From assembly GCA_002412495.1 (NCBI GenBank), contig DHVE01000125.1, forward strand, positions 25,304 through 89,303: a DNA stretch of 64,000 nucleotides. Direction: 5' to 3'. The position numbers and the translations under genes were made by a program. The notes under the pieces were generated by a model. It had not been told where the DNA came from. It did not search any database and worked only from the letters and a program-made list of their open reading frames with translations. Source of the DNA: Betaproteobacteria bacterium UBA5216. Its GTDB lineage: Bacteria > Pseudomonadota > Gammaproteobacteria > Burkholderiales > SG8-41. Below are positions 1 to 8,128 of this stretch, piece after piece; within the stretch, counting starts at the first letter, position 1; each line of letters opens with the position of its first letter.

Positions 1-66
1 GAGGGGTTGGGGGAGAGGGTGGCTGCATAGGCTATTAAATTTAAACGCCCTAACGAAACACTTAAA

Positions 67-1227
67 ATGAACATAAACGAAACCCGCATCGTCGGCATCG
101 GCGAAAGCCGTCTCGGCAAGGTGCCTGACCGCAGCGCGCTACAGTTGCAAAGCGATGCGGCACAGGCTGCGCTGGCCGACGCAGGGTTGACCATGGCCGA
201 AATTGACGGCCTGATTACCACGCCGGTGCGCGTGGAGTCCTGGAACATGCCGTGCGGCGTTGTGTCGAGTTTTCTCGGCGTGAAGCCAGCGTATTTGTCC
301 ACGCTTGATCTCGCGGGGGCGTCGGGTTGCGCGATGATTCATCACGCGGCGATGGCGATAGCCTCGGGCCAGTGCGAAACGGTGTTGTGCGTGGCGGGGC
401 AAAATTTGCTGACCAACCGCACGCGTTCGTCGGCGGTGCAGACCATGGCGGAATCGGGTGCCGCGCACCCGCAGTTTGAAGTGCCGTACGGGCCGCTGGT
501 GGCGTCGAATTACGGGCTGATCGCGCAGCGCCATATGTACGAATACGGCACCACGGCCGAGCAGATGGCTGAGGTAGCGGTGACCATCCGCAAACACGCA
601 TCGATGAATCCGAGGGCGCATCAGCAAAAGCCGCTTACCGTGCGCGACGTACTCGATTCGCCGATGATTACCTCGCCTTTAAAACGGTTTGATTGCGCGC
701 TGGTGTCGGACGGCGCGGCGGCGGCGATTATCACTACCGCCGATCGCGCGCGCGATCTGAAACAAAAGCCCGTGCACTTGCTGGGGCAAGGCTATGGTCT
801 TTCGCATAGCTATGTGGGCGAAGCGATGAACCTGCCGCACAGCGGCGCGGTGATGTCCGGCAAAAAAGCGTTTGCCATGGCCGGTGTGTCGCACGCGGAT
901 ATCGACGTTGCCGAACTCTACGATTGCTTCACCATCACCGTCATCATTGAACTCGAAGATTTGGGCTTCTGCAAAAAAGGCGAAGGCGGTTCGTTTGTGC
1001 AGAACGGGCGCATTGCGCTCGGTGGTGAACTGCCGGTGACCACGCACGGCGGTTTATTGTCGTGCGCTCACCCGGGAGTTGGCGGCGGATTGTTTCATGT
1101 GCTCGAAGCCGTGCGCCAGTTGCGTGGCCAAGCCGGCGCGCGACAGGTAAAAGACGCGAAAATTGCGCTGGCGCACGGCAATGGCGGTACCATCGCGATT
1201 CATTGCACCTTGATTTTGGGCGTTTAA
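67..1227 (+). CDS. Thiolase-like (SCP2-type) acyl-CoA acyltransferase or lyase
   Basis: 386 aa, the usual length of SCP2-type thiolase-like proteins. The C-terminal half carries the family motifs HGGLLSCAHPG (about 325-335) and AHGNGG (about 370). At the nucleophile position, where thiolases have Cys-Ala/Ser-Ser/Thr-Gly, this protein reads LAGASGCAM (82-90): Gly84 appears to replace the catalytic Cys, with a Cys four residues later. Thiolase-like proteins of this kind that pair with a DUF35 protein include steroid side-chain aldolases such as Ltp2, so a retro-aldol or other C-C lyase role on an acyl-CoA is as likely as thiolysis. The DUF35 gene follows after 28 bases, supporting a two-protein complex. 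Substrate unknown. Confidence 0.85.
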   Translation: MNINETRIVGIGESRLGKVPDRSALQLQSDAAQAALADAGLTMAEIDGLITTPVRVESWNMPCGVVSSFLGVKPAYLSTLDLAGASGCAMIHHAAMAIASGQCETVLCVAGQNLLTNRTRSSAVQTMAESGAAHPQFEVPYGPLVASNYGLIAQRHMYEYGTTAEQMAEVAVTIRKHASMNPRAHQQKPLTVRDVLDSPMITSPLKRFDCALVSDGAAAAIITTADRARDLKQKPVHLLGQGYGLSHSYVGEAMNLPHSGAVMSGKKAFAMAGVSHADIDVAELYDCFTITVIIELEDLGFCKKGEGGSFVQNGRIALGGELPVTTHGGLLSCAHPGVGGGLFHVLEAVRQLRGQAGARQVKDAKIALAHGNGGTIAIHCTLILGV

Positions 1228-1231
1228 AAAG

Positions 1232-1255
1232 TTATTTAAAAACAAATGGTTATAT
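1232..1255 (+). other. A-rich intergenic motif, copy 1
   Basis: Reads TTATTTAAAAACAAATGGTT followed by ATAT, directly against the ATG of the next gene, which therefore has no visible Shine-Dalgarno sequence. The same motif (about WTAAAAACAAWAGGTTAY) recurs at gene borders across the window. Its function is unknown. Confidence 0.5.
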
Positions 1256-1663
1256 ATGACATTTCCCCGCCCTCTACCTTCGCCCAACCCGCTGACCGCG
1301 CCGTACTGGCAGGCCGCGCATCAAGGCGAATTAAAACTGCCGCGCTGCGAAGCGTGCACTAAATTTCACTTTTATCCGCGCAGTGCCTGCCCGCACTGCG
1401 GAGCCACGCAACTGAGTTGGCAGCGGGTCAGCGGCAAAGGCGAGGTCTATAGTTTTACGGTGGTGCATCGCGCGCCGAGCAAGGGCTTCGAGGAACTGGT
1501 GCCGTACGCGGTGGCGGTGGTGGCGCTCGAGGAAGGCCCGCACCTGATGACGCGGCTGAAGGATGTTGATCCGGCCAAGGTGCGCATCGGCCTGCGCGTG
1601 CAGGTGGCATTTGAAAAGCAGGATGACGAGACGACGTTGCCGGTGTTTCGACCCGCGGCTTAA
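1256..1663 (+). CDS. DUF35 / OB-fold zinc-ribbon protein, partner of the thiolase-like protein
   Basis: 135 aa. The N-terminal rubredoxin-like zinc ribbon has two Cys pairs (CEAC and CPHC, residues about 30-50), and the rest matches the OB-fold acyl-CoA-binding domain (GKGEVYSFTVVHRAP). In characterised systems (ChsH2 with Ltp2) DUF35 proteins bind the acyl-CoA and are needed for activity of the thiolase-fold partner, which here is the gene directly upstream. No ribosome-binding site precedes the ATG: the A-rich motif occupies that position. Translation may be coupled to the upstream gene or leaderless. Specific substrate unknown. Confidence 0.85.
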   Translation: MTFPRPLPSPNPLTAPYWQAAHQGELKLPRCEACTKFHFYPRSACPHCGATQLSWQRVSGKGEVYSFTVVHRAPSKGFEELVPYAVAVVALEEGPHLMTRLKDVDPAKVRIGLRVQVAFEKQDDETTLPVFRPAA

Positions 1664-1675
1664 GGAGGCGGAATA

Positions 1676-2710
1676 ATGAACGCTGCTGCAGGGCACAATC
1701 CGTATTGCACCGTAGGGTGCGCCTTAGTCGCGTCTGATGGCATCTGGCGCAATGTGCTGCGCTTGTTGATGCCCTACGCTTTGGTGCTTTCGACAGGGCT
1801 GGTGATGGCGCAACCGTACCCTACCAAGCCGGTGCGCCTGGTCGTCCCGTTTTCACCGGCGGGCGTGGCCGACTTCATCGGACGGGTCACGGCGGAAAAA
1901 TTGGGCCAGCGTCTTGGGCAGAATGTGGTGATTTTCAATCGCGACGGCGGCGGCTCGGTGGTAGGCACCGAGCTGGTGGCAAGATCCACCCCAGACGGCT
2001 ATACAGTACTGCTGGTTTCCAGCGCGTTTACCATGAACGCCGCGGTCAGCCGTCAATCGCCGTTCGATGTTCGGCGCGATTTTGCCCCCATCGGTCTGGT
2101 ATTCGAAGGGCCTGGCGTGTTGGTGGTGCATCCGTCGGTGCCTGCGAACTCGGTGCAGGATTTGGTGGCCTACGCGCGCGCGAATCCGGGCAAGCTGCGC
2201 TATGGTTCATCGGGGGTGGGCAGCGTGATCAACCTGGTGACGGAGTTATTCAAGTATCAGGCCAAGGTCGATATCACGCACGTGCCGTACAAGGGTGTCG
2301 CGCCGGCGGTGGTGGATCTCGTCGGGGGACAAATCGAGATGGTGATGGCGGGCATTTCCATCGCTACACCGCTGGTCAAAAGCGGCAAGCTGAAGGCGTT
2401 GGGCATCACGGTGCGCAAGCGTTCACCGGTGCTGTCGGATGTGCGCCCCATTTCCGAGCAGGGATTGCCCGACTTCGAAAGCTCTACGTGGTACGGCCTG
2501 CTCGCGCCGTCGGCAACGCCACCGGCCATCGTCGCGCGGCTCAGCACCGATCTTGCGCAGGTGATCAACAGCGCGGATGTGCGCGAGCGCTTTGCGAGTC
2601 AGGGCGGTGAAGCGCGGTCGAGCACGCGCGAAGAATTTGTTGCATTGATCGACAGTGAATTGCGGCGCTGGCAAACAGTGGTCAAGGCTGCCGGGCTGCG
2701 TGCGGAGTAA
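1676..2710 (+). CDS. Bug-family (TctC) periplasmic solute-binding protein with unusual N-terminus
   Basis: 344 aa. From residue about 48 (PYPTKPVRLVVPFSPAG) it is a typical Bug receptor: Venus-flytrap proteins that bind carboxylates and other small metabolites in the periplasm. A perfect AAGGAGG eight bases before the ATG at 1676 supports this start. That leaves about 30 atypical residues before the hydrophobic signal segment (about 27-46, ending VMAQ). The DNA of this extension (1705-1780) contains CGTAGGG and its inverted CCCTACG, as in REP-type repeats, so the 5' end may have been altered by a repeat insertion. Internal starts are the GTG about 1754 or the ATG at 1769. No TctA/TctB membrane genes are nearby. 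Ligand unknown. Confidence 0.85.
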   Translation: MNAAAGHNPYCTVGCALVASDGIWRNVLRLLMPYALVLSTGLVMAQPYPTKPVRLVVPFSPAGVADFIGRVTAEKLGQRLGQNVVIFNRDGGGSVVGTELVARSTPDGYTVLLVSSAFTMNAAVSRQSPFDVRRDFAPIGLVFEGPGVLVVHPSVPANSVQDLVAYARANPGKLRYGSSGVGSVINLVTELFKYQAKVDITHVPYKGVAPAVVDLVGGQIEMVMAGISIATPLVKSGKLKALGITVRKRSPVLSDVRPISEQGLPDFESSTWYGLLAPSATPPAIVARLSTDLAQVINSADVRERFASQGGEARSSTREEFVALIDSELRRWQTVVKAAGLRAE

Positions 2711-2733
2711 TTTCTGGTATTGCGTTTGTTAAC

Positions 2734-2783
2734 GTGCGGCACGGCGTTTATTGCCACCGACGTGTTATTGATTATCAAGGAGG
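2734..2783 (+). repeat. Dispersed intergenic segment, copy A
   Basis: The spacer reads GTGCGGCACGGCGTTTATTG and continues CCACCG, with AAGGAGG at the end. A closely similar spacer lies at 25903-25950, downstream of etfA (GTGCGG, GTTTATTGCCACCG, TCAAAGGAGG in the same order). The AAGGAGG here is the ribosome-binding site for the ATG at 2788. Confidence 0.45.
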
Positions 2784-2787
2784 CGCT

Positions 2788-4056
2788 ATGTGTTCGTTTC
2801 GTGCAGGGCTGAATAAAGCCCTGTTTGTATCCGTGATGGCCGCGGTTATTGGTTCTGTTGAGGCGCAGCAGCCGGCGGTGCAGGCCTCGCCCGCGCCCCA
2901 GGTACAGCCGACTCAGCAGGCGCTGACCCCGCCTCCTCCCCCTTCATGGCAGCAGGGGCGCCCGGAGTCGATGAAGAGTTCCACGCTCGCGCCGAATCCG
3001 CCGGGCCTGACCGCGAAAGCCGCGTCCGAAATGAAACTCGACAAGATCAAGATGCCGCCGGGTTTCGCCATCGAACTTTGGGCGCAGGGCTTGCCCAATG
3101 CGCGATCTATCGCGGTGGGTGCGAAGGGCACGGTGTTTGTCGGCACGCGCTTGATCGAGAACGTGTATGCCGTGATCGAGAAAGACGGCAAGCGCGAGGT
3201 GAAAACAATCCTGAAGGGCTTGTACCGGCCGAACGGCATTGTGTTTCACGGCGGCTCGCTGTACGTGGCGGAGCTGTCGCGCATTCTGCGTTACGACAAC
3301 ATTGAGGACAATCTAGACAATCCACCAAAGCCGGTTATCGTTTTCGACGCACTGCCGAAGGACGAACCGCACGGCTGGAAATATTTGTCGATGGGGCCGG
3401 ACGGCTGGTTGTATTTCAACATCGGCGCGCCGTGTAATGCCTGCGTGCCGCCGGATACGCATGCGCAAATCGTTCGTGTAGACCCTAAAATCGGCGTGAT
3501 GGAAACCGTGGTTAAAGGCGTGCGCAACAGTGTCGGCATGGCGTTTCATCCCGTCACCAAGGAATTGTGGTTTACCAATCATGGCCGCGACTGGCTGGGC
3601 GAGGACATGCCCAATGACACCCTGCATCGTGTGTCGAAAAAAGGCGTGCATTTCGGCTATCCGTATTGCCATCAGGGCGACTTCGTCGATCCGGAACTCG
3701 GCATGGGCCGCTCGTGCGCGGAATTCACGCCGCCCGCGCTGAAACTCGGGCCGCACATCGCGCCGCTGGGCATGCGTTTTTACACCGGCAAAATGTTTCC
3801 CGCCGAGTTTCGTAACCGTATCATCATCGCCAATCACGGTTCATGGAATCGCACCAACAAAATCGGCTTCAATCTGATGCAGGTGACGCTGGACGCGCAA
3901 GGCAAACCGGTGAAATACGAACCCTTCGCCGAAGGCTGGGCGGATGGCAACAGTTACTGGGGCCGGCCGGTGGACGTGCAGGTCATGAATGATGGCGCGC
4001 TGCTGGTATCGGATGACGTGGCTGGCGCGCTGTATCGCATCAGCTATAAGAAGTGA
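2788..4056 (+). CDS. PQQ-dependent sugar/sorbosone dehydrogenase-like quinoprotein
   Basis: 422 aa from the ATG at 2788. This start is preferred over the in-frame GTG at 2734 because AAGGAGG sits just upstream and the protein then begins with a signal peptide (cleavage near VEAQQ). A Pro/Gln-rich linker precedes a six-bladed beta-propeller of the soluble glucose/L-sorbosone dehydrogenase type: EPHGWKYLSMGPDGWLYF and GVRNSVGMAFHP correspond to the blades carrying the catalytic His and an Arg of the PQQ site in soluble glucose dehydrogenase. It probably oxidises a sugar, sugar lactone or alcohol in the periplasm. The cytochrome c gene overlaps its stop and a PqqU-like receptor follows, which supports PQQ use. 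Substrate unknown. Confidence 0.85.
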   Translation: MCSFRAGLNKALFVSVMAAVIGSVEAQQPAVQASPAPQVQPTQQALTPPPPPSWQQGRPESMKSSTLAPNPPGLTAKAASEMKLDKIKMPPGFAIELWAQGLPNARSIAVGAKGTVFVGTRLIENVYAVIEKDGKREVKTILKGLYRPNGIVFHGGSLYVAELSRILRYDNIEDNLDNPPKPVIVFDALPKDEPHGWKYLSMGPDGWLYFNIGAPCNACVPPDTHAQIVRVDPKIGVMETVVKGVRNSVGMAFHPVTKELWFTNHGRDWLGEDMPNDTLHRVSKKGVHFGYPYCHQGDFVDPELGMGRSCAEFTPPALKLGPHIAPLGMRFYTGKMFPAEFRNRIIIANHGSWNRTNKIGFNLMQVTLDAQGKPVKYEPFAEGWADGNSYWGRPVDVQVMNDGALLVSDDVAGALYRISYKK

Positions 4057-4083
4057 GGGGTGAGGCGTCAGGCGTGAGGCGTG
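4053..4083 (+). repeat. Heptamer tandem repeat (GTGAGGC type)
   Basis: Four consecutive heptamers, GTGAGGG, GTGAGGC, GTCAGGC and GTGAGGC, then GTG, lie exactly over the junction between the quinoprotein stop and the cytochrome c start. Three other operon junctions in the window carry different 7-base repeats. Confidence 0.6.
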
Positions 4084-4649
4084 TTGTCGTGGTTGGGGTG
4101 CTGTGGCTTGCACCGCCAATCCATACGTTTGCTGCGGACGTCGAGGCCGGGCGCGGCAAGTCTGAAACGTGCGTTGCTTGTCACGGGCTTGGCGGCAATG
4201 CCACCTTGCCCGGTGTGCCGTCGCTGGCGGCGCAACCGGCGATGCATACCTTTTTGCAACTGGTGCAGTTTCGTGAGAAGCGCCGGCGCGATGCGCAGAT
4301 GTCGCCATTCGCGGAAAAACTGACTGACCGCGACATGCAGGACATCGGCGCCTATTTCGCGGCGCAGACGGCGGCGCCTTCCCGGTTTGTGGCGGATGCC
4401 GCCAAGGCCGCGGCAGGACGCAAGGTGCTGGAGGCGCACCATTGCGGGTCATGCCACATGCCGGATTTGTCGGGGCAAAATCAGATTCCACGTCTCGCCG
4501 CGCAGAATGTCGAATACGTGGTGAAGCAATTGCGTGGACTCCGGGATGGCAGCCGGCGCGATATTGATGGCACAATGGCAAGTGCGGCACAAGCGTTGAG
4601 TGACCAGGACATCGAGAATCTGGCGCATTATCTGGCTACATTGAAATAG
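4074..4649 (+). CDS. Di-heme periplasmic cytochrome c
   Basis: 191 aa from the GTG at 4074; a start at 4053 adds seven residues and overlaps the upstream stop. A signal peptide (MRRVVVVGVLWLAPPIHTFA) is followed by two class I cytochrome domains with heme motifs CVACH and CGSCH, and likely Met axial ligands in AQMSPF and near TMASAA. It resembles the c4-type di-heme cytochromes that accept electrons from periplasmic dehydrogenases. The position between the quinoprotein and the TonB receptor suggests it takes electrons from the PQQ enzyme to the terminal oxidase. The start codon sits inside the heptamer repeat, so it is uncertain. Confidence 0.85.
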   Translation: MRRVVVVGVLWLAPPIHTFAADVEAGRGKSETCVACHGLGGNATLPGVPSLAAQPAMHTFLQLVQFREKRRRDAQMSPFAEKLTDRDMQDIGAYFAAQTAAPSRFVADAAKAAAGRKVLEAHHCGSCHMPDLSGQNQIPRLAAQNVEYVVKQLRGLRDGSRRDIDGTMASAAQALSDQDIENLAHYLATLK

Positions 4650-4666
4650 ACGGGGAGAACATAAAA

Positions 4667-6829
4667 ATGAAACACTCAAGCATGCGTTCAGCCATAACGT
4701 TGGCGGTGGCTTCTGCGCTGGCGAGTCTAGCCAGCGGTGCTGCCGCACAGTCGGCACAAAGGCCCACCGTGTTGCCCGAAGTGTCGGTGAGCGCCACGCG
4801 CGTCGAGCGCGACAACATGGATATTCCCGTATCCATCGACACCATCGACCAACGCACCATTCGTGAAGGCAACGCGCAGGTGAATCTGTCGGAGGCGCTC
4901 AATCGCGTGCCGGGCATCGTGGTGCAGAATCGCCAGAACTACGCTCAGGATTTACAGATTTCGTCGCGCGGTTTCGGCGCGCGCTCGACCTTTGGCGTGC
5001 GGGGTTTAAGGCTGATCGCCGATGGTATCCCTGCCACCATGCCGGACGGGCAAGGGCAGGCTGCCTCCTTTAATTTGTCATCGGCGAAAAGCATCGAAGT
5101 GTTGCGTGGACCGTTCGCCAGTCTGTATGGCAACTCGGCGGGCGGCGTAGTGCAGATTTTCACGGCGGATGGTCCGAAGGATCCTACGCTGTCATTAAGC
5201 GCCGTTTACGGCAGCTACGATACCTACAAGCTCGGCACGCAGTACGGCGGCCAGCACGGACCGCTGAATGTGGTGATCGATGCCTCGCGTTTCGAGACCA
5301 ACGGCTATCGCGATCACAGTGGCGCGCGGCGCGACCATTTCAATGCCAAGTTCAAGTATGACCTTGGCAGCGCGGGCGTGTTTACGCTGGTACTCAATGC
5401 GCTGGATCAACCCGAGACCGAAGATCCGTTGGGGCTAACGGCCGCACAGGTGGCGCAGAACCCGAAGCAGGCCGGTGGCAACTTTGCCGCGGGCGGCGCA
5501 AATGCGATCAATTTCAATACGCGCAAGAGCATCTCGCAGGGACAAGCCGGTCTGACCTACGACGTATCGTTTTCGGGTAACACCAAGCTCAATGCCCGCG
5601 TCTATTTCGGCGACCGGCAGGTGACGCAGCATCTGGCGATTCCGCTCGCTACACAGAACGCATTCGTCAGTCCCGGCGTGCGCACCCATTCTGGCGGGGT
5701 GGTCGATCTGGATCGGGGTTTTGGCGGCGCTGCGGTTCGTGTGACGCATGAAGCCCAACTCGCGGGCGGGCCGTTCACCCTGAGCGCGGGCGTGGATTAC
5801 GACCGCATGAAAGAGCGCCGCCGCGGGTTTTTAAACAACCTGGGCGTCACCGGCGATCTGCGGCGCGACGAAGACAACGTCGTCACCAACACGGATTTTT
5901 ATGCGCAGGCAGAATGGCAGGTTATCAAGGATTTAAGCCTGATGGCTGGGTTGCGCCGAAGCAACGTGCAGTTCAGTTCATCGGATTACTTCACGCTGAC
6001 CAACGGCAACGACAGCGGGGCCGTGGATTACGCGCGCACCACGCCCGCGTTCGGTGCGACGTACAAAATCACGCCGACGCTGAACGTCTACGGCAATATC
6101 GGCAAAGGCTTTGAGACCCCGACTTTCGCGGAACTGGCCTACCGACCCGGTGGCGGCACGGGGCTGAATTTTGCACTACAGCCCTCCAACAGCCTGCACC
6201 GCGAAATCGGCCTGAAAACGCTGATCGGCGATAACGGTCGCGCCAACGTCGCGTTGTTTCGCGTGGATGTCACCAATGAAATCGTCGTCGATACGAACGT
6301 CGGCGGCCGTTCGACCTTCAAGAACGCGCCCGGCACGCGTCGCGAAGGACTGGAACTGGGCTGGGGGCAGAAATTCGTGCATGGCTTTGAGGCGGCGTTG
6401 TCCTACACGCTGCTCAATGCGCGTTTCACGCAGGGATTTACCACGCTCACTGGCACGCCGTCGGTTGCAGTGCCGGTGCGCGCCGGCAGCAAACTGCCCG
6501 GCATCGCGGGCAACAACCTGTTCGGCGAACTGGTGTGGCGTCATCAGTCGAACGGCTTTCATGTCGGCGCCGAAGTGCGCCACAGCGGCAAGGTATGGGT
6601 GAACGACCAGAACGCCGAGTTCGCGGGGGCATACACCATCTACAACCTGCGCGCGGGCCTGCAGCAGCGCGGCAAGGGCTGGAAGCTCACGGAGTTTGTG
6701 CGTATCGATAACGTCGGCAACAAAGGCTACATCGGTTCGGTGATCGTGGCCGAAGCGAATAACCGCTATTACGAACCGGCGCCGGGGCGGAATTACGTGA
6801 TTGGGGTTAACGCGGAGTTTCAGTTCTAA
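4667..6829 (+). CDS. pqqU: TonB-dependent outer-membrane receptor, PqqU (YncD)-like
   Basis: 720 aa: signal peptide (cleavage near AAAQS), plug domain (about 40-160) and a 22-strand barrel ending in a C-terminal Phe. The plug segments VPGIVVQNRQNYAQDLQ and DGIPATMPDGQGQ, the later YRDHSGARRDH and ETPTFAELAYRPGGGTGLN, and the end GSVIVAEANNRYYEPAPGRN closely match E. coli YncD as I recall it. YncD (PqqU) was shown to import pyrroloquinoline quinone. The gene starts 17 bases after the cytochrome gene, in the same operon as a likely PQQ-dependent dehydrogenase. PQQ import is therefore the leading hypothesis; a general siderophore receptor is the alternative. Confidence 0.8.
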   Translation: MKHSSMRSAITLAVASALASLASGAAAQSAQRPTVLPEVSVSATRVERDNMDIPVSIDTIDQRTIREGNAQVNLSEALNRVPGIVVQNRQNYAQDLQISSRGFGARSTFGVRGLRLIADGIPATMPDGQGQAASFNLSSAKSIEVLRGPFASLYGNSAGGVVQIFTADGPKDPTLSLSAVYGSYDTYKLGTQYGGQHGPLNVVIDASRFETNGYRDHSGARRDHFNAKFKYDLGSAGVFTLVLNALDQPETEDPLGLTAAQVAQNPKQAGGNFAAGGANAINFNTRKSISQGQAGLTYDVSFSGNTKLNARVYFGDRQVTQHLAIPLATQNAFVSPGVRTHSGGVVDLDRGFGGAAVRVTHEAQLAGGPFTLSAGVDYDRMKERRRGFLNNLGVTGDLRRDEDNVVTNTDFYAQAEWQVIKDLSLMAGLRRSNVQFSSSDYFTLTNGNDSGAVDYARTTPAFGATYKITPTLNVYGNIGKGFETPTFAELAYRPGGGTGLNFALQPSNSLHREIGLKTLIGDNGRANVALFRVDVTNEIVVDTNVGGRSTFKNAPGTRREGLELGWGQKFVHGFEAALSYTLLNARFTQGFTTLTGTPSVAVPVRAGSKLPGIAGNNLFGELVWRHQSNGFHVGAEVRHSGKVWVNDQNAEFAGAYTIYNLRAGLQQRGKGWKLTEFVRIDNVGNKGYIGSVIVAEANNRYYEPAPGRNYVIGVNAEFQF

Positions 6830-6847
6830 ATCTGGCGTGCGGGACAA

Positions 6848-6869
6848 GGGCACGCTTGAAGCGGAGCAG
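6848..6869 (+). repeat. Dispersed intergenic repeat (CTTGAAGCGGAGCAG), copy 1
   Basis: GGGCACGCTTGAAGCGGAGC plus AG in the spacer between the convergent receptor and AttH-like genes. It matches 53063-53084 at 20 of 22 positions. AGCGG here can also pair with a downstream CCGCT as a weak hairpin. Confidence 0.45.
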
Positions 6870-6963
6870 CTCGCTCCCGCTGTAGGTGTGCAGGTAGTGT
6901 CCGTTGCTGAAAGAGCGTGTGCGCCACTCCGTTTCAGATGCACATTCGGCGTCAAAGCTAACG

Positions 6964-6981
6964 CAAAAACATAGGGTTACG
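6964..6981 (+). other. A-rich intergenic motif, copy 2
   Basis: GCAAAAACATAGGGTTAC, followed by G. It resembles the copy at 24081-24100 (AAAACATTAGGTTACGG) and lies between convergent genes, so it is not simply a promoter of a downstream gene here. Confidence 0.4.
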
Positions 6982-7009
6982 ATCATTTCGGATCAAGCGG
7001 CATGCGCCA

Positions 7010-8113
7010 TCACATCCGCAGCGCCTTGCCATACCCCGTCAATTCCCAATACCCGCGCCCGACGCGTTTGGCGTTTTCGCCCTCGCCTTCAAACGCGGTG
7101 ACCGCGCCTTCCCAGTAGGTGTTGCCCATGGTTTGCGCGTGGAGTTCCTGCGCGTCGAACAGCGGGCGCAGGTGCAGCGTGCGTTGGCCGAGAGCGATGC
7201 GGGTTTCGACGGGGTACTTTCCGCCTGCCCGTGACGTCCAGTGGCGCGTGGGCGCAAACGCGATCGCGTTGCGTGCCGGCTGCAACACGCTGCCATCGGC
7301 ATGGCGCCATTTTGCACTGGACCACACAGCGGGCGCCGACGCGTCACTCGCGCGCAACTGAAACGCCATCAGCGCGCCGCCATCGTCGAGGTTTAATCCC
7401 AGCCAATCCCAGCCGATGGCACCTGCTGGCATCAGGGCGCTTGACCATTCGTGATCGAGCCATGCGGTGCCGGTCACCGTTTCGCGCTGGCCGCGCACCG
7501 TGAGTTCGCCGCTGACGTTCAGATGCGGTTCGCTGTAGTAGTAGCTGGCGTTTTCGATCAGCGGGCCCTTTTGGCTGAAACCTCGGTTGCCTTGGAGCAA
7601 CGGCGCCTGGCTGGGGTGCGCGGTCAGGCGCAAAGCAAATTCTTTGGCCTGAAACGTGGTTTGATAAGCGCCGGATGGCTCGCGGCGCAAACGCCAGTTG
7701 CGTATCCACACATCGGTGTCGGCGTCGCGGGCTTCAGCGAGCCCGAAGCCTGCGCGCGCGGCGCGTTCTTCGTGCAGGATGTGGCCGATGCGCGAATCGC
7801 TGACGGCCACATGCGCGAATAACAACTGGTTGGCGGTGAAGCGGCTGGCGTCGGCGCCTGCAACGAGGGGCGTGCGCACGCGGAAATACGTTACCTGAAA
7901 GCCGCAGGGTGCATTCACGCCGGCGCGATCCAGCCAGCCGGTCATGTACCACCATTCAATGCGATGATCGGGATGCGCACCGTGGTCACGCGGAAATTGC
8001 AGCGTTGTGCCGGGCGTTACAAGGGCATAGCTGAACGCTGTGGCGTGCGCGGGGGCGAGGCCCGTGCCACCGGCCAACAGCAGCGCGCGTCGCATAAATT
8101 CACGCCGGCGCAT
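7010..8113 (-). CDS. AttH/CrtC-like lipocalin-fold secreted protein
   Basis: 367 aa from the ATG whose complement is at 8111-8113 (MRRREFMRRALLLAGG...). This start gives an Arg-rich, Tat-like signal peptide; a longer frame to 8203 would run through the inverted repeat. The body has the double-lipocalin 'predicted secreted hydrolase' features: HRIEWWYMTGWL near the N-terminus and GTAWLDHEWSS in the middle. Relatives are Agrobacterium AttH and carotenoid 1,2-hydratase CrtC. It is the last gene of an ABC permease operon, as in attEFGH. The substrate is unknown; a lipid-like ligand is plausible from the fold. Confidence 0.8.
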   Translation of the reverse strand: MRRREFMRRALLLAGGTGLAPAHATAFSYALVTPGTTLQFPRDHGAHPDHRIEWWYMTGWLDRAGVNAPCGFQVTYFRVRTPLVAGADASRFTANQLLFAHVAVSDSRIGHILHEERAARAGFGLAEARDADTDVWIRNWRLRREPSGAYQTTFQAKEFALRLTAHPSQAPLLQGNRGFSQKGPLIENASYYYSEPHLNVSGELTVRGQRETVTGTAWLDHEWSSALMPAGAIGWDWLGLNLDDGGALMAFQLRASDASAPAVWSSAKWRHADGSVLQPARNAIAFAPTRHWTSRAGGKYPVETRIALGQRTLHLRPLFDAQELHAQTMGNTYWEGAVTAFEGEGENAKRVGRGYWELTGYGKALRM

Positions 8114-8128
8114 GATAGAAGCGATAAC

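Noticed and set aside
1..66. G-rich GAGGGG/GAGAGGG stretch at the left edge as another heptamer element
   Set aside because: Too short and cut by the window edge to show a unit length or a complementary arm.
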